Of a stretch of 64,000 nt of DNA, positions 1 to 11,815 are shown piece by piece. The notes below the pieces were generated by a model. The model did not search any database, had not been told where the DNA came from, and saw only the letters and a program-made list of their open reading frames with translations. This stretch comes from Tethya wilhelma (taxonomy: Eukaryota > Porifera > Demospongiae > Tethyida > Tethyidae): positions 219,844 to 283,843 of the forward strand of contig CAXIPT010000023.1 in assembly GCA_964030475.1 (NCBI GenBank), in the 5' to 3' direction. The position numbers and the translations under genes were made by a program. The stretch's first letter is position 1, and each line of letters starts with the position of its first letter.

Positions 1-55
<55 letters not shown>
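1..55. repeat. (AG)n microsatellite
   Basis: Uninterrupted AG dinucleotide run at the window edge; its true length is unknown because it continues off the window. Confidence 0.95.
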
Positions 56-58
<3 letters not shown>

Positions 59-435
59 GAGAAAACGGAAAACAGTTAACTTTGTTGATTTTACTATGTA
101 CACATATGCATGTACAGATATGAAACTCGTCATGCATTCGTACAAAACTATAGTATGTGTACATAGCCATGCCACATAATACAGCACCCACTGAAAGTGT
201 GCATGATTATATTTTATGTGCTCCTTCAGTCTTTTAGCAAAAAGTATAGCATACCATGCAGATCTGGGGCCAGTCAAGGCCTATATACTTGTATCATGGA
301 ATATGAGATAATAAAAAGTATTATAATCTGCTATATCATATTATAGAAATGTGGCAATATACCTATATAATCTCATGTCCAAAAATTTGAACCATAAAAA
401 TATCCATACATGTTAATTATTATTTTGTTGTGTAC
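56..435. other. probable intron of the integrase-like gene
   Basis: AT-rich sequence with no usable reading frame. It starts with a splice donor (GTACAC on the minus strand, read from 435) right after the integrase exon, so it is most simply intron sequence whose acceptor lies outside the window. Confidence 0.5.
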
Positions 436-1130
436 CTTATCAGCTTGTGATTACCATCACTGTGCCATAGACAATTAGGTCCAGCTACTGAGTAGGTACG
501 CCGCCTAATGTTAGTAATCCACCTTGTAATAACTCCTTCAGGATCAAGCCTCATCATTGAATCCCTTATTCTTGTCTGTTGGACTCTATGTCCAAGAGAG
601 GCTAAATGTCCTTGCATCATACGATATCCCCAAAATGGATGCTGAGAAATAGCAACTGTAATGATACGATCCAGCTCAGTATCGGATAAAGTACTATATC
701 GAGATCTGACAGACAGCCCATACACAGACATTCTTCGTCGAACAGTACTTAATGACACTTGCATCAGCATAGCCATTTGAGTAACAGAAAAATTATGTTC
801 TAGGAAAAAAAGCAACATGGACCTAGATATATGCAAACTAGGTCTTCCCCTCTCTCCACTGTAAAATCTCAACGGTTGGCAGCCCCCACTGACCGACTCA
901 TCATTAATTCTATTAACCATAACTCTTAGAGATTCAACAACTTGCTGTGCGTAGAGCAAACTTTGTCTTGTTACAGTTGAGGGAGATCTTAGCAACATAG
1001 CAGCAAGTCCTCTTTGTAATCTTTCCGCCATGGCCAACATGGAGTCCAAAGCAAAGTAAGAAGGCCCATTGGCCAGTGTTCTTGTTACCTCTGTCAGTAA
1101 GGAAAAGGTAAGGTCCTGTAACGCTTCCAT
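436..1130 (-). CDS. integrase/transposase-like protein, first exon (IS3-like eukaryotic DDE family)
   Basis: N-terminal part of a DDE integrase-type protein. The order is: helical N-terminus; a GRPSLHISR segment and a helix-turn-helix with VSLSTVRRRMSVYGL near residues 95-140; an IS3/HTH-like linker with HPFWGYRMMQG near 170; LDPEGVITRW; then the start of the catalytic core, GPNCLWHSDGNHKLIR, whose Asp is the first acidic residue of the triad. The frame stays open to a GT donor at 435, so the second Asp and the Glu must lie in exons outside the window. It resembles the integrase-core proteins with the GNHKLIRW signature found in cnidarians, sponges and fish; I think Repbase calls this group IS3EU, but that is from memory. 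There are no frameshifts or stops, so it may be active. It starts 246 bp from, and divergent to, the HECT gene at 1377. Confidence 0.8.
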
Positions 1131-1376
1131 TTCTTCGGTTGGGTCGCCGGCGCCGCCAAGATTAGAAGTGATGAGTCACGTGCGCACAATGAGAGGTCAG
1201 CTGGCGCCCATATATGTGGCCCATGCATAGGCCATAACAAATGTACTAGATATTATAATTAGAGACCACGTGATGATACCCCCTGGGTAGGACTTGTGCG
1301 CATGCGCACACCACAATATAAAAGACGAGAAGAAAAGAGAGTCTGGAGCGAGAACCAGTGAAAACATTTTTGAAAA
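1131..1376. promoter_or_regulatory. bidirectional promoter between integrase and HECT genes
   Basis: 246 bp separate the two divergent start codons. A TATA-like TATAAAAG lies at about 1317-1324 on the plus strand, about 55 bp before the HECT ATG. The integrase side (1131-1160) is a small CpG-rich patch with GCCGGCGCC. A shared promoter is inferred from layout; no transcription start is visible. Confidence 0.5.
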
Positions 1377-4300
1377 ATGAGCAATATTTCGCCTTCAGTT
1401 AGTGAAGAAAATCTGCAGTCACAACTAAGAGAATGTTGCAGCACGCTGATGAGCATCGCTCGCAATATTGGCTGTACGACTACTACTAACCTAAGCGACC
1501 GAACTCGGGTGCTCCCTGGAGGTGGTGATATTGGTCGCCTGAGCTCCCTCTCCCAGGAGTCAGGCAAAGGCCTACATTTACTACTCAGTTGAGAAGCTCC
1601 GGATCGTCTTCACCACAGACAGGTATATATCAGTCTATAATATAATTTATCGTGTATAGTGTAGACGGTCTATATAGCTATTTTTGCTTTTTTAAAGAAA
1701 AATTTTGTCAGCGACCAAAAAAATAATAAAGCTAACCATAATATATAGTGGGCTTAGTTTGCTTTTTTGGAAAAAATGATGCATGTATGGTCCAGTGGTG
1801 TAGCCTCCAGTACGGTTGGTACGGTTTCAACCGTACCACTTTTGGTTGGACTTCAACTCTTATTATAATATTCAATGGCTAATTAATTGTTTGTCAGTGA
1901 GCAGTCAGTGTGGGTGAAACATTTCTGAATTCCATACACAGCCTAAGTAATAATAAGGTTCACAATTAATGCTTACAACTTACTACAGCCACAAGAATGA
2001 ATCAAACATGTACCACTAACTTGACTAAGTATGTGAACACGTGACATGACTAGCTTATAAGTTAATTAACCAGTTAATTAACCGTACCACTGTAATTTTC
2101 AAGGCTACACCCCTGTGGTCTCAGTTTCTAGTATAGTGGGGATGAGTTTAGGGTTGTATGGTTGCTTTAATAGGCGGATTAAGCTGGACTGCTAGTCTTG
2201 CGTAGCCAGCCCCTCTCTAATATTCGCTGGACTGCATGGTGACCTGAATTTATATTTTGATTGTATAGCTGGAACTCTTGCAATCGATGAATTCAGAAGG
2301 CTCTTTAGGAGCTCAGGTGGTAGTACCCAGAGGCATGCAAGAAGAAGCCATCCATATAACAGACAAGCATCGAGCAGCAGCTGCAGAATGTGGGCACACA
2401 ACTTCTATTGTCTTTCAGACAAAGATTCCATGACAGTTCCTGGTAATAAGGAGATGAAGAAAACGCTAACAGATGCTGGACTGGGAGAAAAGAGAATACA
2501 ACTTCCAATGCAATCATCTTCAATACAACTACATGAGGCAATTGTCGATTCCTTCCCTAAACTGCAAAGTTGTGGGGGGTACACATTGTTGAAGTGCATA
2601 CCCAACTCTAGAAACCTGCAGCGCATTGAGAATCCTAGTGGACACACTCCAGTAAGCCTGAAAGAGACAGTCGGCCAATCTAGAGTATACATCAGACCAC
2701 TGCAGAGAAGCATCTCTTTGACTGTAGTTACAGCCACTGCCACTGCCTGCCAAGAGGCTGCGACTAAGGTAATTAGTGGTTAGCCTGTGATGGTTAGTCA
2801 CGTATTGGTTTCCCTTGCAGTGGTGAGTGGACCAGGTGCATGTTGGGGTTGGTTTTTTTTTTTACCTGTGTGATGGTTTGTTTTTATGGAAACATTGTGG
2901 TGTATACTGCATGTAGTCTATACTATTACAATCATATATACATGGGTGTTAACATTGGATTGTGAATAATAATAAAGTTTTCCATGCATGCACACATTAT
3001 TATTGTAGAATGAAGGCCCAACAGAGAGATGTTTTAGATACAGACAAGAGATGCCTCTATCTGTTCTCTCAGCTCACTTGGACTCTTGTACGGAGTCATT
3101 TAGTGATTCAGATGATTTTGAGCCTGTTGGTTTACCTCCAAATTTGAATCCTCGCCGTTCACTAACTATTCCAGAATCTGATATTGATGATGATGATGAA
3201 ATTGTTCAACATCACGACCTGATCTCAGAGCCCTCTATTGTTGATGAACAACCCCCAGCCATCAGAGAATCAAATGATCATCATGAAGTAATTCTCATTC
3301 AAGATTCACCAGTTCGACCTTCTTATTCTGCACGTGCCAGCACATCTAGCAGAAATGATGAACCTGGTCCTTCGCGTCGTATGGGTGTCATTTCTGAATC
3401 GATTTCTTGTAATCTTGATCCACAAGTTCAACGTGTTGCCAGTTCTTCATGTCCTTCTGATCTGCAGTCTGCTCGTCCTTTAGCTGTGGATTCTGGCACA
3501 TCAGATTCAAGTGATGAGCCAGCTTCGATGTCCCCACCTATTGAAAGGAACAAGTTAATGACTCTCAGGGAAATGTTTCCCAACTACACTGACCAGCAAG
3601 TGGATGTTGCACTGGAGTTGTGCTGTAACGATGCAGACATGGTATGCAGATTATTACTCAACTGTAATTTGGCAACTCTGCTTAAACTTATCAAAGCAAG
3701 AATGAGGAAGGAACCTAGATCAGTAAATATCGACCCCAACAATCTTTCGAATGATGCCCTGATGAAAATTTACAAAAATGAAAATGTCAAAATCAGTGTC
3801 CCATTAAGTGTGAACTACATTGGCCAACCTGCTATTGATGTGGGAGGTGTGCGGCGTCACTTCTTCGACGAATTGATCTATCAATTGGCAAACAATCCTC
3901 AGCTAGGATTGTTTGAGGGAAATTCTGAAGTTATGCTTCCTTCTTATAGCCATGATGCTATCATGACTGGCCATTTCCGAATGTTTGGCAAGATACTAGT
4001 ACACAGTATACTCCAAGAAGGACCTAGTTTCCCTTGTTTCCCGAAACCAATTTATTGGTTTATTGTCTCTCAAAGTCTTGATGCTTGTATGATGTACATT
4101 TCTGTCAAGGATTTACCTGCCAGTGTACAAACTGTTGTTAAAGGTGCTATTGCACGGAAGCGGCAACTTTTTGAAAAAATGGCCCAAAAATCAATACTGA
4201 AATTTCATTGGTTGAAAATACGTCATTGGAATGCAATTTGCGCTCCTATTTTTGCGTTGACTCCAACGTACGCATAATTTTTCTTTGTGACCACATGGCA

Positions 4301-6171
4301 AGTTGCAGCTACCTGACATACTTATACGCTTAGACTTACCTCATCTAGCTTCTTTCTTCCCCGTTCCTTCTCTTGGTACGTTTCTACTGCTCATCATGTC
4401 TTGTAAGCGTTCAAATTCAAACTGCACGTGGTCGCACATTTTTATACACGCATATTGTTCTACGCACATTATGGCTTCACTACCCGGTGTAAATTACTAC
4501 GCGTACAACTTCCATGCAATAGCACCTTTAAAAGGGTGAGTTGCTTTTTTTAGTATGACCTTACCATGCTTTATTTAATTCAATCTATTTGCAAGTTTGC
4601 AATAATATAATTATATTATAATAATTTTATAATTTTGAAAATTTTCAAATGCATACATTAGATCCTGGCTGCAGAATCAGACAGTGAGCTGCTAGACATG
4701 ATTGCAGCAGATGAAGATGATGGGATGATATCAACTCTTATGCACAGTTGTGGGAGTAGAGCACTTCTTCGGGTAATACGGGTATGCCATAATGAACTTT
4801 GGACTTCCTAACTAATAAAACAATATAGAAATTTTCAATGAGTAATATTTTCGTGGAAAGGTGATTGCAAACCTTATTACGATTTTTTCCTTTTTTTTAA
4901 ATTTTTTTTTATTGAGGATTGAGGAGCCCCGTCATGTATATTGCAATATGGTGCCAGATTTTTTGTGAGATAATTTTTCTGCTACTGTGCATTAAGTGGA
5001 ATCTTTGTATTTTAATAGAAAGATCTTTACCTACCGTATAGCTAAAAAATTTTAAGAAGTATACTGTAGATTATAGTACTCTATGTATATCGTATATAGC
5101 TAGAAATTTTTGAGGATTAAAATTTTTGTGGAAAGCCGATTACCAAACTTTTCGCGATTTTATTTTGGAGGATTGAGCAGCCCAACCCATATATTGCAAT
5201 ACGAACAGCAAAATTTATACTCCTCCAAAGTTTCTAGCTATATGGTAATCAAATAAGTGGCCAAAAAGTATTAAAAGCACATAGCTATAATAATTATGTG
5301 TACCTTAAGTCCTTGATTGCAAATTCAACCATAATCATTGCGCATACTCATTGTATGTAGTAGTATTTTAATAATAATATTATTATACCTGCAGATGTCT
5401 ACCAGATATACCATTGTGCAAAATATCATTTTGCATGAGACACTTATCAAGAGACAAATACAAACTCTGCAAATAGCTGAAGGGCTGGAGGAACTTGGAT
5501 TTCTCCGCGTCTTGAGGGCATTTCCAACTGAGTTTGAGGAACTGTTCGTCAGAGTCAATGATGCAAGTAGTGTCCCTACAACGGACGCTCTGATTGAATT
5601 GCTGCACCCTCAGAGGGGGGTACCAAGTGTTATTGTTGAGTGGCTAAAAAATTTCATCAGAGGCCTTGATGAAGAAGGTAATTTGCTAGTTACAAAATAA
5701 TTATAGCACATACACATTAATTTTGTATATATATATAGTGCCCTGCATGGATGTGTGCACTCTTATAATATTATGATGACTATGATATTCCACCCAATTT
5801 GTGGCTGCACATTTTGATATGCATGGACTGTTTTATACAATTAGCTGCAAACATTCAAATTGTGCCTTTGTAATTCAGATTTTGCACGATCATAATGTAA
5901 TGGTAATGTTGCATTCATACATTTTGTGCATACACACACAGGAAGGAAAAGATTCCTTCAATTCTGTACTGGAACCAGCAATCTACCAGCAATTGGCTTC
6001 GAGCACAATAAAATATGTATACGAGTTGATCGTTACTCTTCTGGTGTTGTAGCTTCCACCTGCTTCAACATGTTGAGTTTCTCACTGGTTGAAGATGAAA
6101 GCCTATTTCAAGCAATGATGGATGCCACAGTACTAGTCGGCAATAACGGACCAGAATTTAACACTGTGTAA
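1377..6171 (+). CDS. HECT-type E3 ubiquitin ligase, six exons, apparently intact
   Basis: Proposed exons are 1377-1521, 2269-2768, 3009-4143, 4675-4781, 5395-5677 and 5942-6171. All junctions are GT-AG, phases agree, and they give one open frame of about 800 codons. Exon 2 has the AIDEFRRLFR and MWAHNFYCLSD segments typical of the invertebrate/fish G2E3-like HECT expansion. Exon 3 begins with a degenerate Cys/His finger (MPLSVLSAHLDSC), then a long acidic, Ser-rich stretch, a CUE-like helix bundle (LREMFPNYTDQQVDVAL) and the HECT N-lobe (NYIGQPAIDVGGVRRHFFDE). Exon 6 carries the C-lobe with the catalytic cysteine context VASTCFNMLS. In this family the cysteine forms a thioester with ubiquitin before transfer to a substrate. 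The exon 1 donor (GGAG/GTGGTG) is weak and was chosen because it alone keeps phase without a stop. It is divergent to an integrase gene, so it is probably element-borne rather than a host gene. Confidence 0.82.
1793..2115. mobile_element. hAT-like MITE in intron 1 of the HECT gene
   Basis: Ends CAGTGGTGTAGCC and GGCTACACCCCTG form an imperfect terminal inverted repeat, with a direct repeat TGGTC on both sides (1788-1792, 2116-2120). It carries no coding sequence. The CAG...CTG ends suggest a non-autonomous hAT; a 5-bp duplication would fit the hAT5-like groups rather than the usual 8 bp. Confidence 0.65.
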
Positions 6172-6467
6172 CAATCAGTAATAGTAAACTGTTAAATGTT
6201 TGTAGTACTTATATTGACTGGTTAACTAGGTTGATGATAATAGAAGTGTTCAAGTTAGTTGTGTGACCGAGATCATACGAGGTATATGATAGTGGGAGGG
6301 ATGCAAGTGCATGTGGTAAGGGCTAGGGGTTGTGATCAATGCCAGATGCACGTGATGGCCTATATGTGGCCATATGGCCACGTACGTCCACTCAATTAAA
6401 ACGCCGTGGGGCGCCGGCGCCGGTATGTGGTTCACGTGATCATGCATGATATATATATATACGTACG
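6172..6467. other. 3' flank of the HECT gene, no gene seen
   Basis: AT-rich to mixed sequence with no supported exon. If the integrase and HECT genes form one element, its right terminus should lie here or just beyond, but the left terminus is outside the window so no inverted repeat can be matched. Confidence 0.4.
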
Positions 6468-6665
6468 GAAGCCGAGAGGGGCAATCCCGCCACGCGGCTT
6501 CGCCTCATTTCCGCCATGGCGATCGCCCTTTCGCCAAGGCGCCGCCAAAGCGATCGCTCTTCCGCCAAGGCGCCGCCAAAGCGATCGCACCCCCGCGAAG
6601 GCGATCGCTACCGCGGAAAGGGCGCGATCGCCAATGCGGAAACAAAAACTCGCCAGCGCGGTCGC
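6468..6665. repeat. GC-rich palindrome cassette, copy 1
   Basis: A GC-rich island in AT-rich surroundings. It has about five GCGATCGC octamers in roughly 110 bp, plus CGCCATGGCG and CGCCAAGGCG units. Its opening, GGAAGCCGAGAGGGGCAATC at 6468, is repeated at 11658. Open frames on both strands here are composition artefacts. Confidence 0.7.
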
Positions 6666-6860
6666 CAAAATATATCTTTTTTGCGAGCTATTTAATAATA
6701 CGCCTGGCTAGTAGATCTTCCACTACTTCCGGGTTTCAACCGTTTCAGACAGTTTCAGCTGACTCTGCAGGAAGTTGTAGTTGATTAAAAGACCACGTGG
6801 AGGTGCTAGGTCGCCTTGGTAAACCAACAGAGTAAACCAATGTGGTAAACTTTTGAAAGC
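6666..6860. other. spacer, no feature recognised
   Basis: Noncoding sequence between the GC cassette and the first proposed exon of the next plus-strand gene. Confidence 0.3.
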
Positions 6861-9800
6861 CATGGCATTGCAGCCTCAGAGTGAAGTGTAAGTAAAATCC
6901 TAAATATGGGACCAAAGTGACTGATGTGGTAGGTCCAAGTGGTGGAAATTTTTGTGGGAAAGCTATAGAGTTAGGCTCTCAAATCAGTAAGTTGCTAAGT
7001 GAGTGATAATTTTAGTGTGTCTAAAAAAATCAACAGCAGGCAGGCACTTGTATAATACTTTTTGTATGAATATAAATATAGGTAATCCAAGTGAAGAAGT
7101 GCTGTTATCCGCTAAAAAAAATGTCAAATTCCTGTGTAAGTTGAATCCCAATAAACTCCTCTGATTGAATTGGTGCTATTTACAGTGCAAAATTATATCA
7201 AGATGCCAACAATGCACACTGCTTCAGAGCTAGCGGTGCTCAAATGGTATTGTGCTTCATTTAATTTAGTATTGTCAGGTAAGTTGTTCATAATATATAT
7301 ATTGGAGCTTAATTGCTATTCATTTTTAGTGGGTTTTTTTTGTTTTTTTTTTACTTGAAGATCTTTCCAGTGTTGAGAATAATCTATGGAAAACTGTATC
7401 TCCACAAGTACCACCTCAACCTGAACCATTAAGGCTTGTTGCCCCGAAAGAGTTGTGAACGTAGTAAAGGACACCGGTCTGAGTCGTCTACATGCCATCT
7501 TGAATGGAACGGTACTGATAAAAGGACAGATTGTATGCACCCTTTGGGCAGTATAGATCATTATAGCCTGTCTATAAAACTGTAGGAACCTTCCTGGAGA
7601 CATGATGTGTATATAAATGGCCCCCCCAAGAAGCGAGGTAACCTTTTGTTGTGAGATGTGTATACTACGTGAGTGGTATCTACATTCATTGTATAATAGC
7701 TGATTTAATGTGGTCTTCGGTATCTATTTCTTGTCTTACTGGAGAACAAGTTGAAATGTTAATGAATGAATTGGTTAGTACTTTTTGTGATAAGACCAAC
7801 CAGTTGTACGTGTCCAGACGGCAGTTGACGGTTTCTCAGGTTAGGCGGCTCACATTCAATATCTTATCAGAAATTTGAAGTCTTGGCTTCACTTTACAGA
7901 TGTTTAATTACACTATGAATGTTCTCTACCCTGAAGCAGTGTGTGGTTTAGTTGCTTTTCATTGTGGTATATCTGATCTCAAGATTGTAAGTTTAACATG
8001 TCACTGAAAGTAGCACAGATGATTATTATACCATGCATTATTGTAAGTTATACGTAGTACTAAGATTTGTATCATTTTGTTTTTAAGGCTGAGCAGATGA
8101 TGTACATGGTTGTTAAGAGAAGTGAATCAGATTCCGAAATGAGTGAAGATTCTCTGATTGTTGGGGATGGTGCGTGAGGCATAATCGTAATATATTAAAA
8201 TTATGGTAATGGTCGTCACTTGAGCGCAGCATTGAGTCAGGCGTTTGACACGTGGCGAGTCAAAGTCTGAAAAATCAGGAGGAAGCAAAAATGAGTTAAG
8301 CTTCTGGAAAGAATTCTGGAAAAGTGAAAAAAGAGTTGCTCGATTTATCTTTACAGATGGGTGCCAAGATAAAAGAGTTAATCGACAAGAGTGACAGTAA
8401 GATTAGATACTTGTGTCCTGAGAAGCCATAGTGGTATTAGCGTTTATGTTTATGGCGCATGCATGACGTCATGAAACATTCAATTTTGTACTAGAGATTC
8501 CATAAACGTTTCAGCATGGTTCAGTCAAGACCATGTTGTAAATTAATCATCTGCTAGTTAGTAAAGTGCCACTAAAAAATGCACCACGGTTAGTATATAT
8601 ATATATGCTAGTCATATAAGTATTTGTGTCATTCCAGATTCAGAAGATAGCAGTATTTCCTCAAGAGTTTCTAGTATTAGGAAGCGTCAACGAGAAATTT
8701 TTGTTATTGATGACGATGATGAGGACGAGATTGATCTTGGTAAATCAATTCAGAAACGCAAGAAGAGGAACACTACTAAGATTAAAGAAACCAAAGATCA
8801 GGTTCTGGTATGTACTAAGTATAGTGCATGACTTCCTCCCTATATAAGCAATACTTATAAGTTTTTTCTTGACAATAGATTGGAATGTTTGTAGCAATAC
8901 AAAAGAAAAATAAGGGCACATATCACAAGGATCCTAGTGTAGACTATCAAGAGATTCAAGCAAGGCGAAGCGATCCGTACAAGAGAGTGATTAATCGTGC
9001 AGTGAATGCGTTTGAAATCGTTGCCGAAGACTACAAGGAACTAAAGCTGTTTACAGCCAGTGGCTCCATTGTAAGGAACCAGCCAATAGACAACGAGCAA
9101 TGGACCCTTGGAGGGTATTTGGCTATGAAAAAAAAAATCGCCAGATGTTGTCAAGCTTGGAGTTGGCTTTGTTCCTTGTTCTACGGTATAATTTTTATTT
9201 TTTACAATTTAGTTCTAGCATGATACTGCATACTGTGTATACTATTCAGTCCAGTTCCCAGCAGATTAATCCTGGTTCTGAACTGTCCTCCTACTATGGT
9301 AATCATTATTGATAGCATGTTGTATGCCTGTATAGCTGATTTTGGTTTTGTTTAGATATGAGTGGTGAATCATCTGCTTTTCAAGAGACCTCCAGAGAAG
9401 AAACTAATCCCAGTGTTGGTGCTGAGAGCAGCTACCCCCATACTACTTCACTTGAAGGTATGTGATAGCACTACTTTAAATTTAGTAGTTTATTTGTTCC
9501 ATTGCGCATTAAATTTTAGTTACATACAAGAAAGGGGCTGAAGATGTTGAATATTCATACAAAGATATACTTGGCAATGACAATCTAGACCCTGAGTCTA
9601 AAGGATTTAGAGTCATCAGGATTGTGAAAGGTGGAACTTATTATGTGTACTTGATATTAATTCTAATTGCTGTTGATGATGTCACATTCTTTCCAATTAG
9701 ATGGGAATGAAATTCTTCAAGCTACATCCCCAAGGGCAACAACATTTCATGTTGTACAACAGAAGGGCGGAAAGGGTATAATTGTTGAATGAGGGGTATT

Positions 9801-10008
9801 GTTTACTAATTATTGTTTCTTTTGTATCCCTTATATAATTATGTTATACAGATGATTTTGTCATAGAGTATCAATCTGATGAGACGGTTGTGGTTGATAG
9901 TTTCATCACTCCCTGTCCCTTGTTCTGTTTGGCATCAATTCACAATGCTCGGGTGGATTATGAGTGAGTTATGCTAGGACCCGGTAACACTTCCTTTCCG
10001 TCATCACC
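6861..10008 (+). CDS. unknown multi-exon gene of the inverted duplication, left copy, truncated
   Basis: Many short exons with GT-AG borders can be read. A possible first exon is ATG at 6861 (MALQPQSEV). Later blocks are NYIKMPTMHTASEL (7183), LTGEQVEMLMNELVSTFCDK (about 7738), NYTMNVLYPEAVCGLVAFHC (about 7902), AEQMMYMVVKRSESDSEMSE (8090), an acidic/basic block with IDDDDEDEIDLGKSIQKRKK (8637), KKNKGTYHKDPSVDYQEI (8900) and DDFVIEYQSDETVVVDSF (9852). It stops in the WVMLGPGNTSFPSS segment at the N at 10009, so the Ig-like C-terminus seen in the right copy is missing. Against the right copy it lacks about 2.45 kb (junction near 7435) and about 215 bp (near 9676), removing a coiled-coil region and one exon. 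I do not recognise the family or infer a function. The exons are real by conservation between copies; completeness is doubtful. Confidence 0.6.
7037..10008 (+). repeat. left arm of large inverted duplication
   Basis: From about GCAGGCAGGCACTTG at 7037 to the N at 10009, this is the reverse complement of the sequence between about 25612 and 14809. Homologous stretches look about 95 percent identical by eye. It is interrupted only by deletions here and by insertions in the other arm. Confidence 0.85.
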
Positions 10009-10009
10009 N
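10009..10009. other. single N at the inner end of the left arm
   Basis: Homology to the right arm stops within one or two bases of this N, in the middle of an exon. It is probably a contig join rather than a biological breakpoint. Confidence 0.6.
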
Positions 10010-11564
10010 AACCGTCACATTAACAATGAAGTCATATTTAACTGATTTCCCGCAAGTACGCACTTGTTTGTAGTTGTACTAAAAAATTCAATTTTTAAAT
10101 GCGAGGTAAGTACTTTTGTGTACTATGACCTTTAGCACTATTGTTTAGCCAAAGCGTCTAAGCACTGAACTCGGAACTTCCTGCACAAATAGGTAAAGTA
10201 ACTGTCCACTAATATACAAAGTTTGAGTTGCAACTCTTGAAGGGGTGTGGCTGTAGCAGTAGCTAAACGACTAAGAGGTCACAATTGATGTGATCATGAT
10301 AGTGATGTTTACATTGACAATTTCTCTACAGCCTTAAGGTTTTGCTTGTAGTCATTTTGCCTACATTACATTATGCCTACCGGAAGTCAGAATATCAACT
10401 CGCCTACGTGCTTTCAAGTGAAGGCGCATTAAAAACTGTGATGCGTGTGCGAAAGCACAAAGACAAGCCCCTGGGCCTCAGGACTGTAAAATTAGAGTTT
10501 CTGCAGTATTCTTACACTGCAAGGGATTCGTGAAGAGAAGCCTTTTTTGACTGTCAAACCATGATCATCATGATCGTGATCACAGGGGGATAGAGCTAAG
10601 TTTTTGTCACAGTCCTCTTGTGTATAAGCTCAAAACTTGCTAGGTAGATCTAGGGATAATTAGGTTGTGCAGCAATGCCATTATTTTCAATATTTAGGCA
10701 ACAAAGGCCTTAGACGAATGGTAAAATTCAATTTGCTGATAATACTCCTTCGTAGCGCACCTAGGCTAAGTTTTTTCACAGCCTTTCTAGATTAAAGCTT
10801 GAAGCTTGCAATGAGCCTGCAAAAATTTACCAAAAGCCTGATAGAAGCAAATTCTTGAGCTTTCTCTGTAACTTAAAGAGTGTAGCTACTTTGATAGGCG
10901 TTTTAGTATGAATCACACTATGCAACAAGAAGCCCTGCAACTTTGATCCGCAATTAACCTTGTGACTAGGCATTTTACTTAGACAAAATCTGGGCTGACG
11001 GATGGGTAAAACAAAAGGTAATACAGTATTACTAATGTACTAACTTTTTCCAAGGTTATAAATTTATAGCACAATAATGTTTGGTTATTAGCTCAGTTGA
11101 GTATTTAATGTAGCGGGTGGGCTGTAACTAGAGTAACTAGGCTATAAATGGCGGATAAAAATTAGCGCCCAATAGTAAATGCATGTATCTGTACCTATTC
11201 TAACAGTAGAAAATAGTCTAGCTACCCATTGAATCATAAGCTCTTAGCTTCTATCTCCCACAAATTTCATTATAAACTTATAATACACAATGTACACAAC
11301 ATTCATTAATTATTAGGCAGATAAACAGCTCTGCCATAGCCCAGCAATTCTGCAACACTGTAGGCCGTCTTCTGATGATCTTTAACAGATTTCTTTCTGC
11401 TAGAAGAGTTTAGTTCATGAAGAATTCAGTGTTTTTTGTTTTAAATTGAATATACATTATTATAATGAGATGCACAAGCAGCAGCTGCATTATGTACTTT
11501 ACAGCGCTTCCGAGAGTTCCTGCCAGTCACTTGGAAAAAAGCGGAAACGACTACGTGGACAAAA
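10010..11564. other. spacer of inverted duplication, no gene
   Basis: AT-rich sequence. The only long frame (around 10342-10533) has no recognisable features. I see no transposon ends. Confidence 0.4.
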
Positions 11565-11815
11565 TTATGGAAGCCCAGAAGGGCAACTCCACCCCCGCTT
11601 TCCGCCCTCCGCTTTGGAGGAGCACACTTCCGCTTAAGCGGAAACGACTTCCGCTATGGAAGCCGAGAGGGGCAATCCCGCCACGCACACCCCCCTAACT
11701 CCCGCCATGGCGATCGCCATTCCGCCAACGCGCCGTCCCGTTTCCGCCATGGCGAGCACTCTTCCGCCAAAGCGATCGCCACACGGAAAAGACACGACCG
11801 CCAATGCGGAAAAGA
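11565..11815. repeat. GC-rich palindrome cassette, copy 2
   Basis: It shares GGAAGCCGAGAGGGGCAATC (11658) and the following CGCCATGGCGATCGCC with copy 1 at 6468, and carries a second, diverged start of the same unit at about 11570. It contains the perfect 16-nt palindrome TTCCGCTTAAGCGGAA (11628-11643) and two GCGATCGC octamers. Frames through it are not genes. Confidence 0.7.

Noticed and set aside
1259..1567. Minus-strand frame of 102 codons overlapping HECT exon 1
   Set aside because: Antisense shadow of the exon; no splice or family support.
6519..6630. Cyanobacterial contamination suggested by GCGATCGC clusters
   Set aside because: Flanked continuously by AT-rich animal-type DNA, and a related island occurs 5 kb away without bacterial genes.
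6406..6784. Three overlapping frames across the GC cassette
   Set aside because: Open only because of GC-rich palindromes; on both strands with repetitive residues.
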